Positions 16,524 to 25,765 are shown, numbered from the stretch's first letter. The stretch: DNA of 64,000 nt from CAZCCV01 sp964497515 (GCA_964497515.1 CAZCCV010000004.1:1-64000); one strand, 5' to 3'. Notes: generated by a model not told the origin, from the sequence alone. Numbers and translations: made by a program.

Positions 16524-19349
16524 ATGAGGCTGTATTCCGTGTTAGTACTCGGACTGCTCCTGGTTGCATCAGGAACAGTGTTGGCTGCTCCATTGGGTCC
16601 GACGGATCTTACCGTCGATGTCAAGATGGATGCTACGCCACAGTCTGTTGCTCTAGACACACAGATTTCCCGAGAAGTCGTATTTACACTCAACAGCCGG
16701 ACTAAGGAACCTATCACTGGAGAAATCCACATTACTCTTCCCAATGAGGCGAATGTTTCTGGTAAGAGAGTGAAAGTGCTCAAGTTTGACCTGACCAAGG
16801 TCAAGAGCACGTCTGTGAAGGCTCCTATTACACTGCCGGCGTCGTTCACCACGGGTAAGATCAAAATCCCTGTTCAGATCGTTGCAAACTCCAACAAGTA
16901 TCTCGATATGGATGTCTACCTTTCCAAGAGCATCGCTTGGTACTATGTTGGCTCCTTTGCTGGCGGCGTTGAAAAGGGGCACGACAAGGTCTTCCCGCCG
17001 GAGACATCTTGCGACATATCCAGTGAGTATACCGACAAAGATGGCAAAAAAGTCGGATGGAAGCTCTTCCCCAGCAACGCTATCAATGAGGATGGAATGT
17101 TCGAATTCCACACCATCTACGGTATGCTTCGCGAGACAACTGCTTATGCGATGACAACTATCTACTCACCAAAGCAGACCAAGGCGCGACTGCTTCTCGG
17201 TAGCGACGACTCAATCAAAGTCTGGCAAAATGGGAAACTCGTCCATAATCACAAGATCACTCGCGGATCAGGGCGTGCGCAGGACTCTGCTGACATAGTC
17301 CTCGACAGAGGCACGAACGTTTTCCTGATTAAGGTCTGCCAGTTCCACAGTGGTTGGGGATTCCACTTCGATATGGATGATGGAAACGGCAAGCCAGTCC
17401 CTGAAATCAAATGGGACGTTATTGTCGACAGATCGTTCATTACCGATCCCGAACTCAGGCTAACTGAGGTCAATCGAAACAGTGCAACGATCACTTGGCA
17501 GAGCGATGTGCCGACTACCTCCAAGATTATGATTAGACGTGCGCAGACTGAGCGCGGCACTCCTGTTTACGGTGGAACACCGAAGTCCAAAATGGTTAAG
17601 CCGTTGGACAAGCAGGTGATTACTTCCACCGACGGAGCTCTGACGACTAATCACTCATTCGCTATTTCGAATCTGGAGCCAGGCACACGCTATCTCGTCA
17701 GCGTGTCGCCTGCACTAGATGGCAAAGAGAGCGAGCCTCTGGCATTCTACACAGCTGCGCCAGAAGGTAAGACAATGTACCTGAAACTGAAGATCATCCA
17801 CGTGATCTTCACAAATGTGACTCCTAAGTCGTATGCCAAGCTTCCTGGCGCCAATCAACCAGTCTCTCAGGATATGGTCGATCGCATAAAGGATGAGTGT
17901 GAAAAGAACACTATGTTCTACTGGATCAACAGTGGAATGCGTCTACTGCTAGAGAATGAGTACATTATATCCGACAAGTTCTATGTTGTTGATGATGACT
18001 CCTACTATGGCGTCGGTTATTCAGAGGGCGAGCCAGATGAGAAAGCACTTGTCCAGTTGCTTGCAGCTCACGGAAAGAAACCGACAGACTACGATGGTCG
18101 CGTTTTTATTTCGTGCGAGAAGCACTATGACAAAGTTGCCGACAAATGGTGGTATCCTGCGTCTGGTGGTGGAACCATTGGCCCAGAGAGCAAACCGGGC
18201 AACTTCAAGTGCGCTTGGAAAGCTGGAAGTCCAAACGCTTGGATGTACTGCCACGAGGGCGGTCACGGAATCGACTCTCTGTACCATCATTCAATGGGGC
18301 CAGAGTTCATTTTCAACCATCCGCAGCCTTGGGATGGCACAGCTCACAGAACTGGTGACCACTACGATGCTAACGCTTACATCCTTTGGGATTGGGCCGG
18401 ATATGTCAACGATGATCATCAGGGACGACCGTTCCTTGAACCTACCAAGTGGTTCAGATACTTCATCAGCCGCTGGGGTGTTGTTCAGTTTGCGGACGAC
18501 TTTGATGGCGATGGTATCCCGGACAACGACCCGCGCGTTCCGCTCGATGAAGTCCGCTGGGGCAGCGATCCCACGAAGAAAGACACCGACGGTGATGGAC
18601 TGGATGATCTGCAAGAAGCAATGGCCTGTGAGTGGGTAGATACTGGTCTCGGTGAAATTTGGGCTGGTCCTATCTCCAAGCACAGATGTGATCCTAGGAA
18701 CCCGGACACCGACGGTGATGGTATCCCTGATGGACAGGATCCATATCCGCTTTATCCGGCACAGCCTGAAATCGTCAAGAATACTCCAACATTGGATGGT
18801 GTGATCTCTGACGGTGAGTATGCTCCGTTTGTCGAGTTTGAGGACAAGATGATAAGCGGAGAGTTCTTCCTTGCGTGGGATGATGACTACCTGTACATAG
18901 CAGGCAGGTGTCCAGTTATTCCAAGGGAGGTTAAATTCACTCTAGATATGGACGACGACGGTTGGTATATGGGTCACGACAACTATCATCTTGTTGTAAA
19001 ACCCGAAGGTGATGCTCGTCCGAGAGCCGAGTGGCACAATACGCCTGACAATTGCCTCACCTATGCATTCCACAACTGTGGTGTACCGGGTAAGTGGCCA
19101 TTCTACGATAAGGATGGATTGAAGGATGGCGAGATCAAGTTTGCTCAGTCGAAAGAGAATGGGTACAGCTATGAAATTGCCATTCCGAAGAATCAAGCCA
19201 ACGGAGTAGTCCTTGTTCCTGGAAAGAAGATTGGAATAACCTTTGGAGTTATTCCGAAGGAAGGTTCAGGGCACAAGTACTACGAGAACTGGTATTTGAC
19301 GCCGATTGAGCCACACGTGTTCTATACGTTTGAGCTAGTGGGCAAGTAG
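16524..19349 (+). CDS. Secreted metallopeptidase-like protein with jelly-roll, FN3, TSP3 and CBM9-like domains
   Basis: The ATG at 16524 follows AGGAGG and opens a signal peptide (ending VLAAP); the frame upstream of it runs through rnpB. The 941-residue product has a PA14/sugar-binding-like jelly roll (LLLGSDDSIKVWQNGK) in the first 310 residues. An FN3-type domain (SATITWQSDVPTTSKI) follows. A metallopeptidase-like domain carries HEGGH, with His577 first. Thrombospondin type-3 calcium repeats lie at about 658-740 (DFDGDGIPDNDPR, DTDGDGLDDLQE, DTDGDGIPDGQD). A CBM9/DOMON-like domain closes the protein (LDGVISDGEY, FLAWDDDYLYIAG). The protein at 26884-29331 is its paralogue with the accessory domains rearranged. 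Activity on an extracellular protein or glycan is inferred, not shown. Confidence 0.78.
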   Translation: MRLYSVLVLGLLLVASGTVLAAPLGPTDLTVDVKMDATPQSVALDTQISREVVFTLNSRTKEPITGEIHITLPNEANVSGKRVKVLKFDLTKVKSTSVKAPITLPASFTTGKIKIPVQIVANSNKYLDMDVYLSKSIAWYYVGSFAGGVEKGHDKVFPPETSCDISSEYTDKDGKKVGWKLFPSNAINEDGMFEFHTIYGMLRETTAYAMTTIYSPKQTKARLLLGSDDSIKVWQNGKLVHNHKITRGSGRAQDSADIVLDRGTNVFLIKVCQFHSGWGFHFDMDDGNGKPVPEIKWDVIVDRSFITDPELRLTEVNRNSATITWQSDVPTTSKIMIRRAQTERGTPVYGGTPKSKMVKPLDKQVITSTDGALTTNHSFAISNLEPGTRYLVSVSPALDGKESEPLAFYTAAPEGKTMYLKLKIIHVIFTNVTPKSYAKLPGANQPVSQDMVDRIKDECEKNTMFYWINSGMRLLLENEYIISDKFYVVDDDSYYGVGYSEGEPDEKALVQLLAAHGKKPTDYDGRVFISCEKHYDKVADKWWYPASGGGTIGPESKPGNFKCAWKAGSPNAWMYCHEGGHGIDSLYHHSMGPEFIFNHPQPWDGTAHRTGDHYDANAYILWDWAGYVNDDHQGRPFLEPTKWFRYFISRWGVVQFADDFDGDGIPDNDPRVPLDEVRWGSDPTKKDTDGDGLDDLQEAMACEWVDTGLGEIWAGPISKHRCDPRNPDTDGDGIPDGQDPYPLYPAQPEIVKNTPTLDGVISDGEYAPFVEFEDKMISGEFFLAWDDDYLYIAGRCPVIPREVKFTLDMDDDGWYMGHDNYHLVVKPEGDARPRAEWHNTPDNCLTYAFHNCGVPGKWPFYDKDGLKDGEIKFAQSKENGYSYEIAIPKNQANGVVLVPGKKIGITFGVIPKEGSGHKYYENWYLTPIEPHVFYTFELVGK

Positions 19350-19358
19350 CATAAGAGA

Positions 19359-19394
19359 AAAGCCGTCTCGAAAGTTCATTCGAGACGGCTTTTT
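19359..19394 (+). terminator. Terminator after the 941-residue secreted protein
   Basis: A perfect 15-bp stem (arms 19359-19373 and 19380-19394) is followed by a T tract to 19396. The A-rich left flank lets it also serve the convergent etfA gene. Confidence 0.9.
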
Positions 19395-19424
19395 TATTGT
19401 ACAAACTCAATCTAGCGTTGCCCG

Positions 19425-20621
19425 CTAGAGACCTCTCATAGCTGCAATTCTCTTTGTGAGCAGTGGCACTATCTCAAGCACATCGCCCACAAATCCAAAG
19501 TCTGCTACCTGAAAGATAGGTGCATTTGGATCTTTATTAATTGCGATAATTGTGTCTGCGCTCGACATCCCTGCAAGATGCTGAACAGCTCCACTGATGC
19601 CGCACGCCACGTAGAGTTTAGGACAGACGGTTTTGCCAGTCTGCCCGACCTGATGAGAGTAAGGGATCCATCCTGAATCTACGGCAGCGCGACTTGCTCC
19701 TACTGCACCACCAAGCGCCTTGGCAAGCTCTTCGAGTATTGCGAAGTTCTCCGGCGTTTGCATTCCACGACCGCCAGACACGATTATGTCGGCGTCGACT
19801 ATATTAACAGTGTTCTCCACTTGCTCGATGAACTCAACTATCTCACTTCTACTGCCAAAGAGCAGTGGTTTTGGCTCCAGGCGCACTATTTCTGCCTTGT
19901 GTCCGTTTGTAGACTTAGGTGAAGTGGGGATCACTTTATGTCGCACAGTTGCCATCTGTGGCCTTGTGTAAGGACAGACGATCTCGGCCATAATGTTGCC
20001 GCCAAACGCTGGGCGTGTTTGATGTAGTAGTCCATCTTCACCGATAGCCAATCCCGTGCAGTCAGCAGTAAGTCCTGTGTAGAGCTGCACTGCTACTCTG
20101 GCAAGGAAAGACCGCCCTGTGGTAGTTGCCCCAGCCAGAACTACCTCCGGCTTCAACTGCCGGCATACGTCGGAGAGAACTCTAGAATACCGCTCGGCAT
20201 CGTAGCTTTCCAACTCAGGTGCTTCGTAAAGCAGCACTTTATCTACCGGATACTCTGCCAGCATATTGGCAGCTTCCTCCAAATCGTCTCCAAGGACGAT
20301 TACGCACAGCTTGCTCCCGCGATCATCCGCCAGTTGCCGTCCAGCAGTTATGAGCTCCAGGACTACCGGTGCGATCTTTCCCTGCCACTGCTCACCGAAT
20401 ACCCACACATCTTTGTACTGTGAAAGATCCTCTTTTGCTTGTTTCTCTATATCTATCGTGATAGCTCTAAAGCGACACGCAGAAACACAAGAACCGCAGA
20501 GCGTGCAGGAATCCAGCGAGATTGTGGCCAGTTTGTCTACGATCTCGATACTGCCCTGCGGGCAAACGCGCTTGCACAGCGAGCAACCATTGCATTTTTC
20601 TTTGATGACTCTAATTGACAT
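19425..20621 (-). CDS. etfA: Electron transfer flavoprotein alpha subunit with N-terminal ferredoxin domain
   Basis: The 398-residue product begins with a two-cluster ferredoxin: Cys10, 13, 16, 20 (CNGCSLCKRVC) and Cys39, 42, 45, 49 (CTLCGSCVSAC). The EtfA N-terminal domain follows at about 70-250. The FAD-binding C-terminal domain has GGRGMQTPENF, ASRAAVDSGWIPYSHQVGQTGKTV and YVACGISGAVQHLAGM. The ferredoxin fusion is the arrangement of CarE in the caffeyl-CoA reductase-Etf complex of Acetobacterium and some clostridial proteins, and is absent from mitochondrial-type EtfA. It is the last gene of an acd-etfB-etfA operon. It probably takes part in flavin-based electron transfer or bifurcation with ferredoxin; this is inference from architecture. 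Confidence 0.93.
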   Translation of the reverse strand: MSIRVIKEKCNGCSLCKRVCPQGSIEIVDKLATISLDSCTLCGSCVSACRFRAITIDIEKQAKEDLSQYKDVWVFGEQWQGKIAPVVLELITAGRQLADDRGSKLCVIVLGDDLEEAANMLAEYPVDKVLLYEAPELESYDAERYSRVLSDVCRQLKPEVVLAGATTTGRSFLARVAVQLYTGLTADCTGLAIGEDGLLHQTRPAFGGNIMAEIVCPYTRPQMATVRHKVIPTSPKSTNGHKAEIVRLEPKPLLFGSRSEIVEFIEQVENTVNIVDADIIVSGGRGMQTPENFAILEELAKALGGAVGASRAAVDSGWIPYSHQVGQTGKTVCPKLYVACGISGAVQHLAGMSSADTIIAINKDPNAPIFQVADFGFVGDVLEIVPLLTKRIAAMRGL

Positions 20622-20658
20622 ATCGCGTATTCTTCCAGCATCGCCACAGAGGGTGTCG

Positions 20659-21456
20659 CTAGATAACCTCCATCTCCTTCAAAAGACTTGCCAGCTTTTC
20701 GGCCAGCTCAAGGGATTCTCCGCTCCATCTTTCGCCGCCCTCGCGGTGTGGTGGAGAGAATATCTTGATCACCTGAGTAGGAGAACCGAGGAGGCCGATT
20801 TTCTCAGCGGGAGCATCAATATCTGCAGCCGTCCAAACGGTGATCCCAGCCTTCTTTGCGTTCATTTTGCCGCGCAGCGACGGAGTTCTCGGTTCGTTGA
20901 TCTCTTTCACAACGGTCAGCACTGCCGGGAGCCAGAGAGAGACTACTTCATAGCCATTTTCAATCAGACGTTTCACGGTGATCTTCTTCGGTTTGATCTC
21001 TTCGATCTTAGCTACATAGGCCGCTTGTGCGTAATCCATATGAACTGCTACCCCTGGCCCTACCTGGCCGGTATCGCCGTCTATGGCTTGCATTCCGCAG
21101 AGTACTAGGTCGGGCTCGATCTTTTCCAGCCCTTTTGCGAGCGCATACGAGGTAGCCCAAGTATCCGAACCCGCAAATGCGCGGTCGGAGAGTAGTACGG
21201 CTTCATCCGCGCCTACCGATATAGCTTCCCGAAGTGCAGCCTCAGCCTGAGGAGGCCCCATAGTTATAACCGTAACGGTGGCTTCTTGCCCTTCTTGTTG
21301 CAGCCGTTCTTTTACCCTGACAGCCTCTTCGAGTGCATAGACGTCGAAGGGGTTGATCTGAGACTCAACGCCCTCTCGAATTAGGGTATGTGTCTCCGGA
21401 TCGATTTTCACCTCAGTCGTCTGCGGCACTTGCTTTATGCAAACAGCAATCTTCAA
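20659..21456 (-). CDS. etfB: Electron transfer flavoprotein beta subunit
   Basis: The TTG at 21456, behind GAAGGAG, starts the family-typical KIAVCIKQVP; upstream in-frame sequence runs into a repeat region. The 265-residue product has VTVITMGPPQAEAALR, the glycine-rich loop found in clostridial and bifurcating EtfB, and then RAFAGSDTWATSYALAKG and CGMQAIDGDTGQVGP. It pairs with EtfA to hold FAD and a second flavin or AMP. It lies between the acyl-CoA dehydrogenase and ferredoxin-EtfA genes, in the same order as carC-carD-carE. Confidence 0.93.
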   Translation of the reverse strand: MKIAVCIKQVPQTTEVKIDPETHTLIREGVESQINPFDVYALEEAVRVKERLQQEGQEATVTVITMGPPQAEAALREAISVGADEAVLLSDRAFAGSDTWATSYALAKGLEKIEPDLVLCGMQAIDGDTGQVGPGVAVHMDYAQAAYVAKIEEIKPKKITVKRLIENGYEVVSLWLPAVLTVVKEINEPRTPSLRGKMNAKKAGITVWTAADIDAPAEKIGLLGSPTQVIKIFSPPHREGGERWSGESLELAEKLASLLKEMEVI

Positions 21457-21492
21457 ATCAGAAACTCCTTCTCGCCACAAAGCGGAAACAGA

Positions 21493-21560
21493 CGAAAACG
21501 CGAAAGAAGAAATCGGCAACACTGTGCACGACTGACATTGCTCTTCGTTTCGCGTTTTCG
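21493..21560. repeat. Long inverted repeat between acd and etfB
   Basis: Arms at 21493-21510 and 21542-21560 match over 18 bp with one bulged base (CGAAAACGCGAAA core and complement). The loop is about 31 bases. It lies in the 127-bp gap inside the operon and has no coding content. Confidence 0.7.
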
Positions 21561-21583
21561 CGTTCGCTTAATCAAGCCTTCAA

Positions 21584-22750
21584 CTAACAGCCAGACTTTG
21601 CTGCTGCAGCAACCAGCCCTCTGCCGATTTCGTCACGCTGAATCTGGTTTGTGCCTTCGTAAATCTGGCAGATCTTGGCATCGCGCATATACTTTTCGAT
21701 CGGATACTCTCTCATATAGCCGTAGCCGCCGTACACCTGTACCGCGTTAGTGGTGACTTCCATAGCAACGTCCGAAGCAAAACATTTGGCCATTGCGGAG
21801 TACATGGTGGCTTTGGTAGGGCCAGTGTTATCGATCCATCGGGCAATAGAGTAGATCAGCGCCCTGGCGGCTTCGACTTTCATAGCCATATCAGCGAGCA
21901 TAAATCTGATTGCCTGGAAACTCGAAATCGGGGCTCCAAACTGTCTTCGCTGGCGGCTGTACTGAACTGCCAGATCGAGTGCTCCCTGAGCGATTCCCAA
22001 CGCCTGAGAACCGACGCCCGGGCGCGACATATCAAAGGTCTTCATCGCCGTGAAAAATCCGGTACCTCGTCGGCCGAGCATATTCTCTTTGGGCACTCTG
22101 CAGTCCTGGAAGACCAGTTCACGGGTTGCCGACGCTCGGATTCCCAGTTTGTCTTCCTTCTTACCGAAAGTGAATCCGGGTGTGTCCTTTTCGATGATGA
22201 AAGCAGTCACTCCACGGGGGCCACGGTCGGGATCAGTCACTGCAAAGACTGTGTAAATATCGGCTTCACCGCCGTTTGTGATCCACTGCTTGGTTCCGTT
22301 TATAATGAAGCTATCGCCATCTTCGACAGCCGTGGTTTGCATACCGGCAGCGTCTGAGCCGGCGTTTGCTTCTGTGAGACCAAATGCGGCCAGCGTTCCC
22401 GAGGCAATCTGGGGAAGATATTTCGACTTCTGCTCTTCGCTACCTGATATCAGAATCGGCATCGTGCCAAGTCCGGTAGCTGCGAACGCAAGCGAAATAC
22501 CACCGCACGCCTTGGACAGCTCCTCTGTGACAATACACATGTTCATAATAGGAGATCCACCCGACATACCGTCGTACTTCTCATCTATGAACACACGGAA
22601 GAGGTCGGCTTCTGCCATCGCCTTGACCTCTGGCCACGGAAATTCACCGGTTTCATCGTAGTGTGCAGCGACAGGTCGGAGCCGTTTCTCGGCTATGTCC
22701 TTCGCTACGTCGCGCATGAACTGCTGTTCTTCCGTGAAGAAATAATCCAT
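21584..22750 (-). CDS. Acyl-CoA dehydrogenase family flavoprotein
   Basis: The 388-residue product has the full acyl-CoA dehydrogenase fold: N-terminal helical domain (FFTEEQQFMRDVAKDIAEK), FAD and substrate strands (FGLTEANAGSDAAGMQTTA, WITNGGEADIYTVFA) and C-terminal domain. The catalytic base is predicted at Glu365 in YEGTNQIQR. AGGAGG stands 12 bases before the ATG at 22750. It is first in an operon with etfB and ferredoxin-etfA, the order found for CarC-CarD-CarE and similar reductase-Etf complexes. It may therefore run as an enoyl-CoA reductase coupled to ferredoxin rather than in beta-oxidation. Direction and substrate cannot be decided from sequence. Confidence 0.92.
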   Translation of the reverse strand: MDYFFTEEQQFMRDVAKDIAEKRLRPVAAHYDETGEFPWPEVKAMAEADLFRVFIDEKYDGMSGGSPIMNMCIVTEELSKACGGISLAFAATGLGTMPILISGSEEQKSKYLPQIASGTLAAFGLTEANAGSDAAGMQTTAVEDGDSFIINGTKQWITNGGEADIYTVFAVTDPDRGPRGVTAFIIEKDTPGFTFGKKEDKLGIRASATRELVFQDCRVPKENMLGRRGTGFFTAMKTFDMSRPGVGSQALGIAQGALDLAVQYSRQRRQFGAPISSFQAIRFMLADMAMKVEAARALIYSIARWIDNTGPTKATMYSAMAKCFASDVAMEVTTNAVQVYGGYGYMREYPIEKYMRDAKICQIYEGTNQIQRDEIGRGLVAAAAKSGC

Positions 22751-22830
22751 ATCTAAGCTGATCCTCCTATGCGTGCGATCCCGTATCGTTCCGAAATAAA
22801 TTCGAAGACCGCATTCCTACTCTGCAGCCC

Positions 22831-22865
22831 CGCCTATTCTAACTGAATAGGCGTTACAGCGTCAA
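22831..22865 (-). promoter_or_regulatory. Promoter of acd-etfBA overlapped by an inverted repeat
   Basis: On the minus strand, TTGACG (22865-22860) and TAGAAT (22841-22836) are separated by 18 bp. CGCCTATTC (22831-22839) and GAATAGGCG (22845-22853) form a perfect 9-bp inverted repeat with a 5-base centre across the -10 box, as expected of a repressor operator. Confidence 0.6.
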
Positions 22866-22893
22866 ACACAACCGCACCTTAATACCTTTTTCA

Positions 22894-22923
22894 TTGACAG
22901 CGGGAGCCTATGTTTCCTATAAT
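22894..22923 (+). promoter_or_regulatory. Consensus sigma-70 promoter of comM
   Basis: TTGACA (22894-22899) and TATAAT (22918-22923) are both exact consensus hexamers, 18 bp apart, 45 bp before comM. Confidence 0.85.
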
Positions 22924-22967
22924 TGATTTGTTAGTCAGCTTTCGTCCCCTTCGGAGGCAGTATTCCA

Positions 22968-24503
22968 ATGCTCTCACAGGTCAACTCGAGTGCGGTGCTC
23001 GGCATCGATGCTTATGTCGTCGATGTGGAGGTTGACATATCTAGTGGGTTACCACGCTTCGATATCGTGGGTCTGCCAGATGCCTCCGTTCAGGAATCCC
23101 GCGAGCGTGTCCGTTCTGCAATCAAAAACTCCGGTCTCGAGTTTCCTATGAAGCGGATTACTATCAATCTCGCCCCTGCAGATGTCAGAAAAGAAGGCCC
23201 TGCGTTCGACCTTCCAATCGCACTTGGTATTCTGTCTGCCACATCCCAGGTCGAACCGGATTCTCTCGCCGATACACTTGTCGTCGGAGAACTCTCGCTG
23301 GATGGCAGCGTTCGACCTGTAAGTGGGGTTCTTCCGATTGCCTTAAGAGCCAGAGAGCTGAAAATTAAAAGGCTAGTGGTGCCCGCACACAACGTAAAAG
23401 AGGCTGCCATTGTAAACGATGTAGAAGTCTATCCGGTAACCACACTCACCGAAGTAGTTCAGTTTTTCAACAACAGCGAAACGATGCTGCCGGCTATCAT
23501 TGACCAGGCAGATTTCGCAGCATTAGAAGAGCCGACTTATGATGTGGACTTCAATGACGTCAAAGGTCAGGAACATGTGAAGCGGTCGTTAGAAGTCGCT
23601 GCAGCCGGTGGGCACAACGTTGTAATGATAGGGCCTCCCGGCAGTGGCAAGACTATGCTCGCTCGTCGCATACCTACTATTCTTCCTCCGCTTTCCCTCG
23701 ATGAAGCGCTGGATACTACTAAGCTGTACAGTGTATGCGGGCTTCTCAGTTGTAACGAAGCGCTTGTAACAAGAAGGGCGTTTCGCGCGCCGCACCATAC
23801 TATCTCAAACGCAGGGCTGACGGGTGGGGGAAGCTATCCAAGGCCGGGTGAAGTGAGTCTGGCGCATCACGGTGTGCTCTTTTTGGATGAACTCCCGGAG
23901 TTCAGACGCGATGTCCTCGAAGTGCTCAGGCAGCCTCTCGAAGATGGCCACGTCACCATTGCCCGCGCTCAGGCATCGCTTACCTACCCGGCAAGATTTA
24001 TGCTTGTAGCCGCTATGAACCCGTGTCCGTGCGGGTTCTTTGGAGACTTGGTCAAGCAGTGCACCTGCACGCCGCAGGCCATTCAGCGGTATTTGCAGCG
24101 GATTTCGGGGCCTCTTCTAGACAGAATCGACATCCATATGGAGGTTCCCCGGTTGAAACATGATGAGCTGACGAGCCAGCGGCTCGGCGAGAGTTCGGCT
24201 CAAATCAGAGATCGTGTTATACAAGCCAGACAGCGGCAGATTGTTAGGTTTGTCGGCGCTGGCATCTACTGTAATGCCCATATGAACTCGAAACAGATCC
24301 GCCAGCATTGCCAGGTATCGGATGAAGTTAAAGGGCTTCTACGAACTGCAATCACCCAGCTCAATCTATCCGCGAGAGCGTACGATCGCATTCTCAAGCT
24401 CTCCAGAACGATCGCTGACCTCGCCGCGCAAGACGACATCCAGATTCAGCACGTTACCGAAGCCATACAATACCGAAGCCTTGATCGCAAATTTTGGGGC
24501 TGA
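22968..24503 (+). CDS. comM: ComM/YifB family AAA+ ATPase (Mg-chelatase-like)
   Basis: The ATG at 22968 follows GGAGG. The 511-residue product has the ComM N-terminal domain (VDVEVDISSGLPRFDIVGLPDASVQESRERVRSA). An AAA+ core carries Walker A GPPGSGKT at about 222-229 and Walker B LFLDELPEF. The CPCGFFGD Cys motif of the YifB family is present, as is the C-terminal Mg_chelatase_C region (LSARAYDRILKLSRTIADL). In Vibrio and Acinetobacter, ComM is a helicase that drives branch migration during natural transformation. It belongs to no visible operon; exbB starts about 110 bp later. Confidence 0.95.
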   Translation: MLSQVNSSAVLGIDAYVVDVEVDISSGLPRFDIVGLPDASVQESRERVRSAIKNSGLEFPMKRITINLAPADVRKEGPAFDLPIALGILSATSQVEPDSLADTLVVGELSLDGSVRPVSGVLPIALRARELKIKRLVVPAHNVKEAAIVNDVEVYPVTTLTEVVQFFNNSETMLPAIIDQADFAALEEPTYDVDFNDVKGQEHVKRSLEVAAAGGHNVVMIGPPGSGKTMLARRIPTILPPLSLDEALDTTKLYSVCGLLSCNEALVTRRAFRAPHHTISNAGLTGGGSYPRPGEVSLAHHGVLFLDELPEFRRDVLEVLRQPLEDGHVTIARAQASLTYPARFMLVAAMNPCPCGFFGDLVKQCTCTPQAIQRYLQRISGPLLDRIDIHMEVPRLKHDELTSQRLGESSAQIRDRVIQARQRQIVRFVGAGIYCNAHMNSKQIRQHCQVSDEVKGLLRTAITQLNLSARAYDRILKLSRTIADLAAQDDIQIQHVTEAIQYRSLDRKFWG

Positions 24504-24613
24504 TACAGCACTCGCACAAATACCAGTAGAACCCTCGGATTTCCCTCAAGTAAATGCCTCATTTTGCCGAAAATATCTTTGTATAACACCTTAAAGGGAG
24601 GATGCCGTACCAG

Positions 24614-25273
24614 ATGAGTTGGTTTACGGATGCAATCGCGTTCCTCGTAAAAGGCGGGCCAGTTATGGTGCCGCTGATATTGTGCTCTATCATAGCTCTT
24701 GCTGTATCAATCGAACGTTTTTTCAAAATGAGAGCTGCTATCACTGATGTTACAGACCTGTGCAGCCAGGTCGACACTATGCTATATCGTGGTGATTCTG
24801 AAAAAGCGGTCAAAAAGTGTGAATCGAGCGGTACTCCAGTCGGCTCTGTTCTGGCTGCGGGGATTCGTGCCCGCAAATCCGGAACCCAGGGTGCCGAACG
24901 CGCCATGGAAGAGCAGGCTCAGAAAGAAATAGCTGGTTTTCAGGTGCGGCTGGGATTCCTCGATACAATCATCACTATTGCTCCGCTACTCGGGCTTCTC
25001 GGAACGGTTACCGGTATGATCCGTTCGTTCCACGTTATTTCTTCCAAATCTGGGATGAGTGCTCCTACCGCCATAACGGGCGGTGTGGCCGAAGCGCTTA
25101 TCGCCACAGCGGCGGGTCTCGCAATTGCCATCTTTTCTGTTGTTGTTTACAACTACCTTAACGAGAAGATCAAACGCGCAATCGAGACTATCGAAACCAG
25201 CGCTACACACCTTGTAAACACGCTTGCAGAGATAGAGGAACGAAGAAATGAAATTAAGCCCCTTTCAGCCTAA
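24614..25273 (+). CDS. exbB: ExbB/TolQ/MotA-family proton channel
   Basis: The ATG at 24602 touches the GGGAGG ribosome site, so the ATG at 24614 is preferred. The 219-residue product has three membrane segments at about residues 10-35, 110-140 and 155-180, with the MotA/TolQ/ExbB block LGFLDTIITIAPLLGLLGTVTGMIRSF. It forms the inner-membrane channel that energises TonB with the proton gradient. The gene overlaps exbD by 26 bp, and tonB follows. Confidence 0.93.
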   Translation: MSWFTDAIAFLVKGGPVMVPLILCSIIALAVSIERFFKMRAAITDVTDLCSQVDTMLYRGDSEKAVKKCESSGTPVGSVLAAGIRARKSGTQGAERAMEEQAQKEIAGFQVRLGFLDTIITIAPLLGLLGTVTGMIRSFHVISSKSGMSAPTAITGGVAEALIATAAGLAIAIFSVVVYNYLNEKIKRAIETIETSATHLVNTLAEIEERRNEIKPLSA

Positions 25274-25661
25274 GAAAGCTCGTATCGAGATTATTCCGAT
25301 GATCGACACGATCTTCTTTCTGCTCGTCTTCTTTATGATCGCTTCGCTGGCTATGACCACGATGAAGGGGATGCCGGTCAATCTGCCAAAGTCTAACAGC
25401 GCGTCAGATAGACCGATGGTGAAAGTAGTCCTTACACTTACAGAACAAGGTCACTACTTCATCGACAAAAGACAAGTGGAGTTCGATGAGATATACTCAG
25501 CCATCAAATCCCGTGTCGACGAGAATCCGAAGGTTGTAGTGGTCATCAACTGCGACAAGACACAATCCTGGGAGCGTGGCATTCAGCTTGCAGACGAAGC
25601 AAAGAGGGCAGGGGCTCAACTTCTGACAATCGCCACGGATCCTAAGGGAAAGCCTGTATAG
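25248..25661 (+). CDS. exbD: ExbD/TolR biopolymer transport protein
   Basis: The 137-residue product has the ExbD layout: a basic N terminus, IEIIPMIDTIFFLLVFFMI with Asp20 as the conserved proton-carrying residue in the membrane segment, and a periplasmic domain with ADEAKRAGAQLLTIATD. It works with ExbB to drive TonB. Its start lies inside the end of exbB, indicating translational coupling. Confidence 0.94.
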   Translation: MKLSPFQPKKARIEIIPMIDTIFFLLVFFMIASLAMTTMKGMPVNLPKSNSASDRPMVKVVLTLTEQGHYFIDKRQVEFDEIYSAIKSRVDENPKVVVVINCDKTQSWERGIQLADEAKRAGAQLLTIATDPKGKPV

Positions 25662-25765
25662 TTATACAAACCTGTACAATTACTGTGAAGCTCGTCACTT
25701 TCTCAAGCGTCTCATCATTATGGAAGCGAATACATATTCTCAGCCAGTAAACACCGTAAGCGATT

